From: Mycolicibacterium mageritense
GTDB lineage: Bacteria; Actinomycetota; Actinomycetes; Mycobacteriales; Mycobacteriaceae
NCBI RefSeq assembly: GCF_010727475.1
Contig: NZ_AP022567.1
Coordinates: 7,192,001 to 7,256,000, forward strand
Direction: 5' to 3'
DNA length: 64,000 nucleotides
How positions within the stretch are numbered: position 1 is the first letter of the stretch; each line of letters begins with the position of its first letter. The translations under genes were made by a program, and so were the position numbers. The notes under the pieces were generated by a model. That model did no database searches, was not told the origin of the DNA, and was given only the letters and a program-made list of their open reading frames with translations. Below are positions 1 through 6,538 of this stretch, one piece after another.

Positions 1-272
1 CGCTGACGCGGGCGCTGGCGCTGCAGCTGGCGCCCGAGGGGATCCGGGCCAATACCGTGTGCCCCGGTGCGATCCTCACCCCGATGATCGACTACCTCTA
101 CGTCGACAATCCCGCGCGCAGGGCCGACATGGAGAGCCGCACGCCGCTGCGCCGACTGGGTATGCCCGACGAAATCGCGGGCGCCATCGCGTTTCTGCTG
201 TCCGCCGACGCGTCGTTCGTCACCGCGACCGATCTCGTGGTCGACGGCGGCTGGACGGCCCAGATCAAGTAG
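1..272 (+). CDS. Short-chain dehydrogenase/reductase, C-terminal fragment (5' end outside window)
   Basis: The reading frame is open from base 3 and ends at a TAG at 270-272. The visible part is the C-terminal third of a classical SDR: an LxLELAPxGIRANxVxPG-type strand and turn (here LQLAPEGIRANTVCPG), the variable substrate loop, then the PDEIAGAIAFLLS helix and the final VVDGGW strand found in nearly all classical SDRs. The Rossmann glycine motif and the Tyr-Lys catalytic pair lie upstream of the window, so cofactor and substrate cannot be read. A flavin monooxygenase starts 87 bp downstream on the same strand; a shared catabolic role is possible but unproven. The GTG at 57 is internal, not the start. 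Confidence 0.9.
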   Translation, partial: LTRALALQLAPEGIRANTVCPGAILTPMIDYLYVDNPARRADMESRTPLRRLGMPDEIAGAIAFLLSADASFVTATDLVVDGGWTAQIK

Positions 273-312
273 CCCGCGCCGGCGCCCGGCACCGGGCATG
301 TTGACAATCTCG

Positions 313-340
313 TTATTGGTCTAACTAATCGACCTATAGT
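313..340 (+). promoter_or_regulatory. Candidate promoter with small inverted repeat before the flavin monooxygenase
   Basis: This is an AT-rich patch in otherwise GC-rich DNA. A -10-like TATAGT lies at 335-340, with a weak -35-like TTATTG at 313-318 (16 bp spacer). Between them attggt-cta-actaat (315-329) is an inverted repeat with one mismatch per arm, placed where a repressor would block RNA polymerase. A good ribosome site (caggag, 349-354) precedes the ATG at 360. This is pattern matching only. Confidence 0.35.
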
Positions 341-359
341 TCTTTAGACAGGAGACAGG

Positions 360-1823
360 ATGAGCGGGCCATCGATGCCGCGAGTCGCCATTATCGGATC
401 CGGGTTCAGCGGTATCGCCGCGGCAATCGCCCTGCGCAAGAAGGGCATCGAGGACTTCGTGATCTTCGAGCAGGCCCCCGCGCTCGGCGGCACCTGGTGG
501 CACAACCGCTACCCGGGCGCCGAAGTCGACCTGGAATCCCACATCTACTCGTTCTCCTATGAGCGCTACGACTGGACCCGCACCCACGCGGGCTGGCGCG
601 AGCTGCAGGGCTATCTCAACCACGTCGCGAACAAGTGGGATCTGCCCCGCAGGATCCGGTTCAACGAAAAGGTCGAGGACATCACGTGGTCCGACACCGA
701 CCACGCCTACACGGTCAGCACCGAATCCGGCGCCGACCACGACCGGTTCACCGCGGTGATCAGCGCGGTCGGATTCCTCAACATCCCGTTGCTGCCGCCC
801 TTCGCGCGCGAATCCAGCGACTTCGCCGGCGCGATCTGCCACACGTCCCGGTGGATCGACGGCCTGGACATGACCGGCAAAAAGATCGGCGTGGTGGGCA
901 CCGGATCGTCGGCCGTGCAAGTGGTCACCGAGGCCGAACGGGTGGGCACCGAGGTCAAGATCTTCCAGATCGAACCGAACTGGATCCTGCCGAAGGGCAG
1001 CCACGATTTCACGCCGCTGCAGCGCCGGCTCAACCGCCTCGCACCGGTATATGCGTGGCGACGCCTCAAGCTGTACCTCGGCTACGACCTGCGCCAGTAC
1101 CGGTCGAGCCATGCCCGGCCCACCGGCTGGACCAACCGGCGGAAGCACCAGGCGGCCGTGGAATTCCTGCACCGCGAGCTGGCAGACCGGCCGGACCTGC
1201 TCGAATTGGCCACGCCGACTTTTCCGTTCGAGGGCAGGCGCACGGTGGTCAGCGACACCTACTACGCGTCGCTGCGCAGCCCGAAGGTGACGCTGGTCCC
1301 CCACGCGGTCAAAGGGCTGTCCCGCACCGGGGCGATCGACGCCAACGGTGACGAACATGAGCTCGACATCATCGTGCTCGCAACCGGATTCGACGCGGCA
1401 AACTACCTCGGCAACTATCGGGTGCACGGCCGCGGCGGCGCCGAACTGCACGAGCAGTGGCAGGGTGAACCGGAGGCCTTCCTGGGCATGATGGTGCCGA
1501 AGTTCCCCAACTTCTTCATCATGTACGGACCCAACACCAACTCGATTCCGCTCGTGTCGTTCTACGAGGCGCAGGCGTCGTTCGCGGCGGGCCTGATCTC
1601 GCGCGCCGCCCGCGCCGGTGCCGGCAGCATCGAGGTGCGCCGCTCGGCGTTCGTCCTCTACAACGACTGGGTGCAGGCGCAGTTGTCGAAAACCGTGTGG
1701 GCCCAGGTCAACAACTACTTCAAAGCGGGCACTGGCCGCATCGTCTCCCAGTGGCCTTCCGGCGCGACGCCGTACATCCTGGCGACCAAGCTGTTGCGCC
1801 GGATCGCCGTGCGGCTGTCCTAG
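360..1823 (+). CDS. Flavin-containing / Baeyer-Villiger-type monooxygenase
   Basis: The protein has 487 aa and the two-dinucleotide-domain layout of class B flavoprotein monooxygenases. The FAD-binding GSGFSG is at residues 13-18, GGTWWHNRYPG at 43-53, and the NADPH-binding GVVGTGSSA at 177-185. The Baeyer-Villiger fingerprint FxGxxxHxxxW is complete (FAGAICHTSRW, 155-165). The family inserts one O2 oxygen into ketones or heteroatom compounds using NADPH; the substrate here cannot be read. Start: ATG with caggag 5 bp upstream. Its TAG overlaps the coaE stop on the other strand (CTAG, 1820-1823). Mycobacteria carry many such paralogs (EthA-like and others), so no gene name is given. Confidence 0.88.
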   Translation: MSGPSMPRVAIIGSGFSGIAAAIALRKKGIEDFVIFEQAPALGGTWWHNRYPGAEVDLESHIYSFSYERYDWTRTHAGWRELQGYLNHVANKWDLPRRIRFNEKVEDITWSDTDHAYTVSTESGADHDRFTAVISAVGFLNIPLLPPFARESSDFAGAICHTSRWIDGLDMTGKKIGVVGTGSSAVQVVTEAERVGTEVKIFQIEPNWILPKGSHDFTPLQRRLNRLAPVYAWRRLKLYLGYDLRQYRSSHARPTGWTNRRKHQAAVEFLHRELADRPDLLELATPTFPFEGRRTVVSDTYYASLRSPKVTLVPHAVKGLSRTGAIDANGDEHELDIIVLATGFDAANYLGNYRVHGRGGAELHEQWQGEPEAFLGMMVPKFPNFFIMYGPNTNSIPLVSFYEAQASFAAGLISRAARAGAGSIEVRRSAFVLYNDWVQAQLSKTVWAQVNNYFKAGTGRIVSQWPSGATPYILATKLLRRIAVRLS

Positions 1824-2947
1824 GGCCGCCAGCCCGTCGCGTCCGCCCACTCCCACACCCGTCGATAGGCACCGGCCTCGAGCGTCCCCGGGTGGGCGCG
1901 GCGCCAATCGACACACAGCAGCGCGTACTGCTGATCCGGCCACCCCTCGACCCGCAGGTGGACATTGGTGGGCCGGCCGGGATCGGCTGACCCGTGTAAC
2001 CGGCTGCGCCACAGGTTCGGATCATCGGAATGGTCGAACTCGGCGACCGTACTGCGGGCATCGGGCTCGACGCCGTCGATGCCGTCGGCGAGGCGCACGT
2101 ACCCGACCGCCGTCAGCGCGTCGGCGAGTTCGTCTGCCACGTCGAGAGACTCGACGGTGACCTGCACATCGATCACGTCGGCCGCCTCGGTGCCGGGCAC
2201 CGCGGTGGGGCCGACATGGTCGATGCGCACGGCACGATGCCCGCATGCGGCCTGCAGCCGAGCGATTATCCGTCCGGCCTGCTCGGGCCAGCTCGGATCG
2301 TAGGGCACCGGCTGCGCCGGCGCTGCGGCCGCCGCACCGATCTCCATGTTCTGCGCGAACGGCAGGATCCGGTCGTACCACAACTGGCGGGCGGAATCCC
2401 GCAGCGCCTCCGCATCTCCCGAGTTGTCGAGCCACACGTCGGCGACAACGCGCCGCTGCTCGACGGTGGCCTGCGCGGCGATCCTGGCACGGGCGTCGGC
2501 CTCGCTGAAGCCGCGGTAGGAGATGAGCCGGGCCACCCGCACATCCTCGTCGGCGTGCACGATCACCACCAACGGAAACAGCGGCGCCATATGGGATTCC
2601 ACGAGCAGCGGGATGTCTTCGACGATGACCGCGTCGGCGGGAGCGGCGTCGATCAACTCGGCGCGCCGCCGAGCCACCAGGGGGTGCACGATGCCGTTGA
2701 GCGTCGCCCGCTTCTCGTCGTCGCTGAACGCCACGGCCGCCAGCGCAGGCCGGTTCAACGCGCCGTCGGGCAGCAGGATCCCGTCGCCGAACGCCTCGAC
2801 AAGCTTGGCCAGGCCCTCGGTGCCGGGCTCGACCACCTCACGGGCGATCACGTCGCCGTCGACGACGATGCCGCCCAACTCGCTGAACGCGGCCGATACC
2901 GTCGACTTGCCCGCGCCGATGCCTCCGGTCAGTCCAATACGCAACAC
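1820..2947 (-). CDS. coaE: Dephospho-CoA kinase with C-terminal GrpB/UPF0157 domain
   Basis: The protein has 375 aa. The N-terminal about 200 residues are CoaE, which phosphorylates the 3'-OH of dephospho-CoA in the last step of CoA synthesis; the P-loop TGGIGAGKS (residues 7-15) opens it. From about residue 219 a second domain begins with VPYDPSWPE and carries IDHVGPTAVPGTEAADVID, the signature of the GrpB/UPF0157 nucleotidyltransferase-like family. This two-domain form is usual in mycobacteria (Rv1631), whereas E. coli CoaE has only the kinase domain. The GTG start at 2947 aligns with the family N-terminus. It follows rpsA, separated by a strong hairpin, as in M. tuberculosis. The function of the GrpB half is unknown. 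Confidence 0.95.
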   Translation of the reverse strand: MLRIGLTGGIGAGKSTVSAAFSELGGIVVDGDVIAREVVEPGTEGLAKLVEAFGDGILLPDGALNRPALAAVAFSDDEKRATLNGIVHPLVARRRAELIDAAPADAVIVEDIPLLVESHMAPLFPLVVIVHADEDVRVARLISYRGFSEADARARIAAQATVEQRRVVADVWLDNSGDAEALRDSARQLWYDRILPFAQNMEIGAAAAAPAQPVPYDPSWPEQAGRIIARLQAACGHRAVRIDHVGPTAVPGTEAADVIDVQVTVESLDVADELADALTAVGYVRLADGIDGVEPDARSTVAEFDHSDDPNLWRSRLHGSADPGRPTNVHLRVEGWPDQQYALLCVDWRRAHPGTLEAGAYRRVWEWADATGWRP

Positions 2948-3005
2948 CCGCCCAGTCTGTCAGGACGCCACCACGACGAGCGCCCCGGCTCGCCGACCGG
3001 CTTGA

Positions 3006-3046
3006 AACGACAGATGCCCCGGCCGTGGGCCGGGGCATCTGTCGTT
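3006..3046 (-). terminator. Perfect 19-bp stem hairpin after rpsA
   Basis: The arms at 3006-3024 and 3028-3046 are exact reverse complements around a 3-nt loop (gtg). The hairpin lies 7 bp beyond the rpsA stop and 58 bp before coaE. On the rpsA strand it is followed only by a short TTT, so it is an I-shaped actinobacterial terminator rather than a classical U-tract one; it could also limit read-through into coaE or stabilise the rpsA 3' end. Confidence 0.8.
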
Positions 3047-3053
3047 GAGCTGT

Positions 3054-4493
3054 TTAGGCGCTGCCTGCGAGCTTCTCCCGCAGAGCGGCGAGCTGCGCGT
3101 CGCTGGCCAGCGTGCCGCCGGAGGACTCCTCCGAACGCGACGACCCGTTGGACACCGGTGCGTTGGCGGCCTCGGCCTCGGCCGCGGCGAACTTCTCCAT
3201 CTGCGCAGTGTGCATCTTGTGGCGACGCTCGGCCTCGGCGTACCGGGCCTCCCACTCGTCACGCTGCTTCTCGAAGCCCTCGAGCCATTCGTTGGTCTCG
3301 GCGTCGAAGCCCTCGGGGAAGATGTAGTTGCCCTGCTCGTCGTAGCTGTCGGCCATGCCGTACTTCGACGGGTCGAACTCCTCGGTGTAGTCCTCGTTGG
3401 CCTGCTTGAGGCTCAGCGAGATGCGGCGACGCTCCAGGTCGATGTCGATGACCTTGACCATCGCGTCGTCGCCGACCTGGACCACCTGGTCGGGAACCTC
3501 GACGTGGCGCTCGGACAGCTCCGAGATGTGCACCAGGCCCTCGATGCCCTCCTCGACGCGGACGAACGCACCGAACGGCACCAGCTTGGTGACCTTGCCC
3601 GGCACGATCTGGCCGATCGCGTGGGTGCGGGCGAAGTGGCGCCACGGATCTTCCTGAGTCGCCTTGAGCGACAGCGAAACCCGCTCGCGGTCCATGTCGA
3701 CGTCGAGCACCTCGACGGTGACCTCGTCGCCCACCTGAACGACCTCGGACGGGTGATCGATGTGCTTCCAGGACAGCTCGGAGACGTGCACCAGGCCGTC
3801 GACACCGCCGAGATCGACGAACGCGCCGAAGTTGACGATCGAGGACACGACACCCTTGCGGATGGCGCCCTTCTGCAGCTGGTTGAGGAACTCGCTGCGC
3901 ACCTCGGACTGCGTCTGCTCCAGCCAGGCGCGGCGGCTCAGCACCACGTTGTTGCGGTTCTTGTCCAGCTCGATGATCTTGGCCTCGATCTCCTTGCCGA
4001 TGTACGGCTGCAGATCGCGGACGCGACGCATCTCGACCAGCGACGCGGGCAGGAAGCCGCGCAGGCCGATGTCGAGGATCAGGCCGCCCTTGACGACCTC
4101 GATGACGGTGCCCTTGACGGCCTCGTCCTTCTCCTTGAGCTCCTCGATGGTGCCCCAGGCGCGCTCGTACTGAGCCCGCTTCTTGGACAGGATCAGGCGG
4201 CCTTCCTTGTCCTCCTTGGTGAGAACGAGGGCCTCGACCTCATCGCCCACGGAAACGACCTCGTTGGGGTCGACGTCGTGCTTGATGGAAAGTTCGCGAG
4301 AAGGAATGACACCTTCGGTCTTGTAGCCGATGTCGAGCAGAACCTCGTCGCGGTCCACCTTGACGATGGTCCCTTCGACGATGTCGCCATCGTTGAAGTA
4401 TTTGATGGTCTTGTCGATGGCGGCGAGAAAGTCCTCAGCCGAGCCGATGTCGTTGACGGCTACTTGCGGCGAGGTGACGGAGGGACTTGGCAT
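3054..4493 (-). CDS. rpsA: 30S ribosomal protein S1
   Basis: The protein has 479 aa and is nearly identical along its length to mycobacterial RpsA as I recall it. Four S1 (OB-fold) RNA-binding repeats fill about residues 36-360, with signatures such as GGLILDIGLRGFLPAS and FGAFVDLGGVDGLVHVSELS. A charged tail rich in Ala and Glu ends in ALREKLAGSA. S1 helps mRNA bind the ribosome and has been linked to trans-translation; the M. tuberculosis C-terminus was proposed as a pyrazinoic acid target, which is debated. The start is ATG 4493 (MPSPSV), which matches the conserved N-terminus; an upstream in-frame extension to 4595 has no family support. It is probably its own transcription unit, with a leader of about 110 nt. 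Confidence 0.97.
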   Translation of the reverse strand: MPSPSVTSPQVAVNDIGSAEDFLAAIDKTIKYFNDGDIVEGTIVKVDRDEVLLDIGYKTEGVIPSRELSIKHDVDPNEVVSVGDEVEALVLTKEDKEGRLILSKKRAQYERAWGTIEELKEKDEAVKGTVIEVVKGGLILDIGLRGFLPASLVEMRRVRDLQPYIGKEIEAKIIELDKNRNNVVLSRRAWLEQTQSEVRSEFLNQLQKGAIRKGVVSSIVNFGAFVDLGGVDGLVHVSELSWKHIDHPSEVVQVGDEVTVEVLDVDMDRERVSLSLKATQEDPWRHFARTHAIGQIVPGKVTKLVPFGAFVRVEEGIEGLVHISELSERHVEVPDQVVQVGDDAMVKVIDIDLERRRISLSLKQANEDYTEEFDPSKYGMADSYDEQGNYIFPEGFDAETNEWLEGFEKQRDEWEARYAEAERRHKMHTAQMEKFAAAEAEAANAPVSNGSSRSEESSGGTLASDAQLAALREKLAGSA

Positions 4494-4609
4494 GTGGTGG
4501 GTTGCTCCGGACAGGTTTAATCGTAGGGACTCGGACATTGCTTGTTTTTGCTTCGGCGCGAGCGCCGAGGTCGTGCTGTGCACCCGCGTCAACACACAGG
4601 TACTTCTAG

Positions 4610-4639
4610 AGCGTACTCGACTGGGGACACGCTGGACAA
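4610..4639 (-). promoter_or_regulatory. Candidate housekeeping promoter of rpsA
   Basis: Read on the minus strand, TTGTCC (4639-4634) and TACGCT (4615-4610, fits TANNNT) are 18 bp apart. This would start transcription near 4603 and leave a leader of about 110 nt before the ATG at 4493. The 199-bp gap to the PrsW-like gene also holds that gene's own -10; nothing else was recognised in it. Confidence 0.45.
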
Positions 4640-4680
4640 ACCCGGTCCACAGACATGGCCGGACACGCGCCCCGACCCGC

Positions 4681-4686
4681 TAACCT
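4681..4686 (+). promoter_or_regulatory. -10 element for a leaderless PrsW-like transcript
   Basis: TAACCT fits the mycobacterial TANNNT consensus and ends 6 bp before the GTG at 4693. There is no Shine-Dalgarno sequence, which suggests that transcription starts at the start codon. Confidence 0.45.
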
Positions 4687-4692
4687 TCCGTC

Positions 4693-5862
4693 GTGGCGTA
4701 CAACCCCGTGCCGACTCCCCCGCCGTGGACGACGCTGCCGCTGGTGCCCCTGCCGCGGCCGGTCCGCAAAGTCGGGGCCCCGTTGGGCGTGATCATCGCA
4801 CTCGGCGTGCTCACCGGGCTGCTGATCCTGCTGATCACGCTCAGCAACCCGGTCGGCGCGATCATCGGATTCGTGCTCTCCAGCATCGCGATGACCGCGG
4901 TGCTGTTCGCCTACCTGTGGCTGGACCGCTGGGAGCCCGAACCACCCCGGCTCCTGCTCATGGCGTTCGGCTGGGGCGCGTCGGTCGCAGTCGTGCTGTC
5001 GGTGGTGCTCAGCCTTCTCGGCGACGCCGTGTTCCCCCACAGCACCGTGCTGCCGCAGGGCTTCGACTCGATCGCGATCCGGGCCCCGCTGGTCGAAGAG
5101 GCCGCGAAAGGCGCGTTCCTGCTGATCATGATGACGGGCCGACGGCGCAACGAGCTCAACTCGCTGACCGACTGCCTGGTCTACGCGGGCCTGGTCGGTG
5201 TCGGCTTCGCGTGGCTGGAAGACATCATGTACATCGCGAACGCGGAATCACTGGCCGGCTCGCTGCTCACGGCCGCGATGCGGCTGATCATGGCGCCGTT
5301 CGCGCACCCGCTGTTCACGAGCATGACCGCGATCGGCGTGTACTTCGCGCTCAAGCAGCGCAGCCTGGTCGCCAAGGCCGGCTGCATCCTGCTCGGCTAT
5401 GCCGCGGCGGTCCTGATGCACGGCCTGTGGAACGGCTCGTCGCTGGTGGGGATCGAGACCTACTTCGCGGTCTACGTGGTGTGGATGGTGCCGATCTTCG
5501 CGCTGATGATCGCCGTGGCCATCACGAGCCGCCACCGCGAGCAGCGGCTCGTGGCCGCGAAACTGCCCGGCATGGTGGCCGCCGGGCTGATCAGCCAGAA
5601 CGAGGCAACCTGGCTCGGCTCGCTCAAGACCAGGCGTGCCGCGATCGCCACCGCGGCCAGGACCGGTGGGCGCCCGGCGGGCAAGGCCGTCGCGCGGTTC
5701 GCCGCGGCCGTCGTCGAGCTCGCGTTCGTGCGGGACCGCATCGACCGTGGTTTCGGCGACGCGCGGGTGCATGCGCTGCTGAACGAGGAAGTGCACAGCG
5801 TCGCCGCGGCCCGGTCCGCCGCGCCGATCCTGGGTTGGCTCGCCAACTACCGGGCGCCCTGA
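4693..5862 (+). CDS. PrsW-family intramembrane metalloprotease-like protein
   Basis: The protein has 389 aa with a Pro-rich N-terminus and about eight to nine hydrophobic segments between residues 30 and 260. The family signature residues are present: EEAAK (135-139), FAWLED (172-177) and HPLFTS (205-210), the Glu/His set that places PrsW in the ABI/CAAX-protease superfamily. B. subtilis PrsW cleaves the anti-sigma factor RsiW; actinobacterial members are mostly unstudied, so a site-1 protease role here is inference. The last about 110 residues are soluble and Ala/Arg-rich. The GTG start has no ribosome site but has a -10 6 bp upstream. It is divergent from rpsA and followed after 40 bp by a LysE-type gene with its own promoter. 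Confidence 0.85.
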   Translation: MAYNPVPTPPPWTTLPLVPLPRPVRKVGAPLGVIIALGVLTGLLILLITLSNPVGAIIGFVLSSIAMTAVLFAYLWLDRWEPEPPRLLLMAFGWGASVAVVLSVVLSLLGDAVFPHSTVLPQGFDSIAIRAPLVEEAAKGAFLLIMMTGRRRNELNSLTDCLVYAGLVGVGFAWLEDIMYIANAESLAGSLLTAAMRLIMAPFAHPLFTSMTAIGVYFALKQRSLVAKAGCILLGYAAAVLMHGLWNGSSLVGIETYFAVYVVWMVPIFALMIAVAITSRHREQRLVAAKLPGMVAAGLISQNEATWLGSLKTRRAAIATAARTGGRPAGKAVARFAAAVVELAFVRDRIDRGFGDARVHALLNEEVHSVAAARSAAPILGWLANYRAP

Positions 5863-5890
5863 CGGGGATAAACGGCTTGCGCTGGTCAGC

Positions 5891-5896
5891 GATAAT
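5891..5896 (+). promoter_or_regulatory. -10 element for a leaderless LysE-type transcript
   Basis: GATAAT, five of six matches to TATAAT, ends 6 bp before the ATG at 5903, and no Shine-Dalgarno sequence lies between. Confidence 0.5.
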
Positions 5897-5902
5897 TCCG
5901 TC

Positions 5903-6538
5903 ATGGTCGCGCACATCCTCGACGTCCTGCCTGCGTTCCTGCTCGCGTGCGTGATTCTGGCGGCACTGCCCGGGCCGGCGACCGCGTTGTTCCTGCACCG
6001 CGCGATCCGTGACGGCCGCGCGGCGGGCCTCGCGGCTGTCGTGGGCAACGAAATCGGCGTGCTCGGCTGGACCCTGGCAGGCGGGGCCGGACTGTCGATG
6101 CTGCTGATGGCCAACCATGCGTTGTCCGTGGTGTTGCACGTCGTCGGCGCGGCGATCCTGATCTGGCTCGGAATCAGCGCGTGGCGCAGCGCGAAACACC
6201 CCGCCGACGTCGAGTTGCCGCTGCCGCCGCGCGGACGGACGCCTGCCGCGGCGTTTCGCGCGGCACTCGTGTCGATCGCCGCAAACCCGAAGGCGGCCGC
6301 ATTCGGCATCGTGGTGCTGCCGCAGTTTCTCCCCGCCACCGGTTCCGTGCTGCCGACGTTGCTGATCCTCGCGGTCATCCAGCTGGTGGTCGACACCGCA
6401 TGGTGCGTCGGCGTCGTCCTGGCCGCCGACCGCGCACGAAACATCCTGAGCCGCACCCACATTCGTCAACGCATGGAACGAGCAATGGGAGCCGTCCTGG
6501 TCGCGCTCGGCCTCGGGCTCGGGGCCGACGCCCGCTAG
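5903..6538 (+). CDS. LysE/RhtB-family amino acid exporter
   Basis: The protein has 211 aa with about six membrane segments. The LysE-family N-terminal pattern is clear: hydrophobic helix, then the ALPGPATALFL turn (about residues 21-31) and the cytoplasmic RAIRDGRAAGLAAVVGNEIG loop (about 33-52). Members export amino acids or homoserine-lactone-like solutes from the cytoplasm; the substrate cannot be assigned. Transcription is likely leaderless from GATAAT at 5891. Its stop codon overlaps the polA stop on the opposite strand in a CTAG at 6535-6538. Confidence 0.9.
   Translation: MVAHILDVLPAFLLACVILAALPGPATALFLHRAIRDGRAAGLAAVVGNEIGVLGWTLAGGAGLSMLLMANHALSVVLHVVGAAILIWLGISAWRSAKHPADVELPLPPRGRTPAAAFRAALVSIAANPKAAAFGIVVLPQFLPATGSVLPTLLILAVIQLVVDTAWCVGVVLAADRARNILSRTHIRQRMERAMGAVLVALGLGLGADAR

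Noticed and set aside
301..306. TTGACA as the -35 of the flavin monooxygenase promoter
   Set aside because: It is 28 bp from the TATAGT at 335, too far for a sigma-70-type promoter.
321..2012. Long open frame (563 codons) on the minus strand opposite the flavin monooxygenase
   Set aside because: It is rich in Arg, Gly, Val and Ala with no domain, and it mirrors the codon pattern of the real gene; a high-GC shadow.
2030..4520. Long plus-strand frames opposite coaE and rpsA (about 459 and 491 codons)
   Set aside because: No recognisable motifs; coaE and rpsA on the other strand are certain, and the frames are third-position GC shadows.
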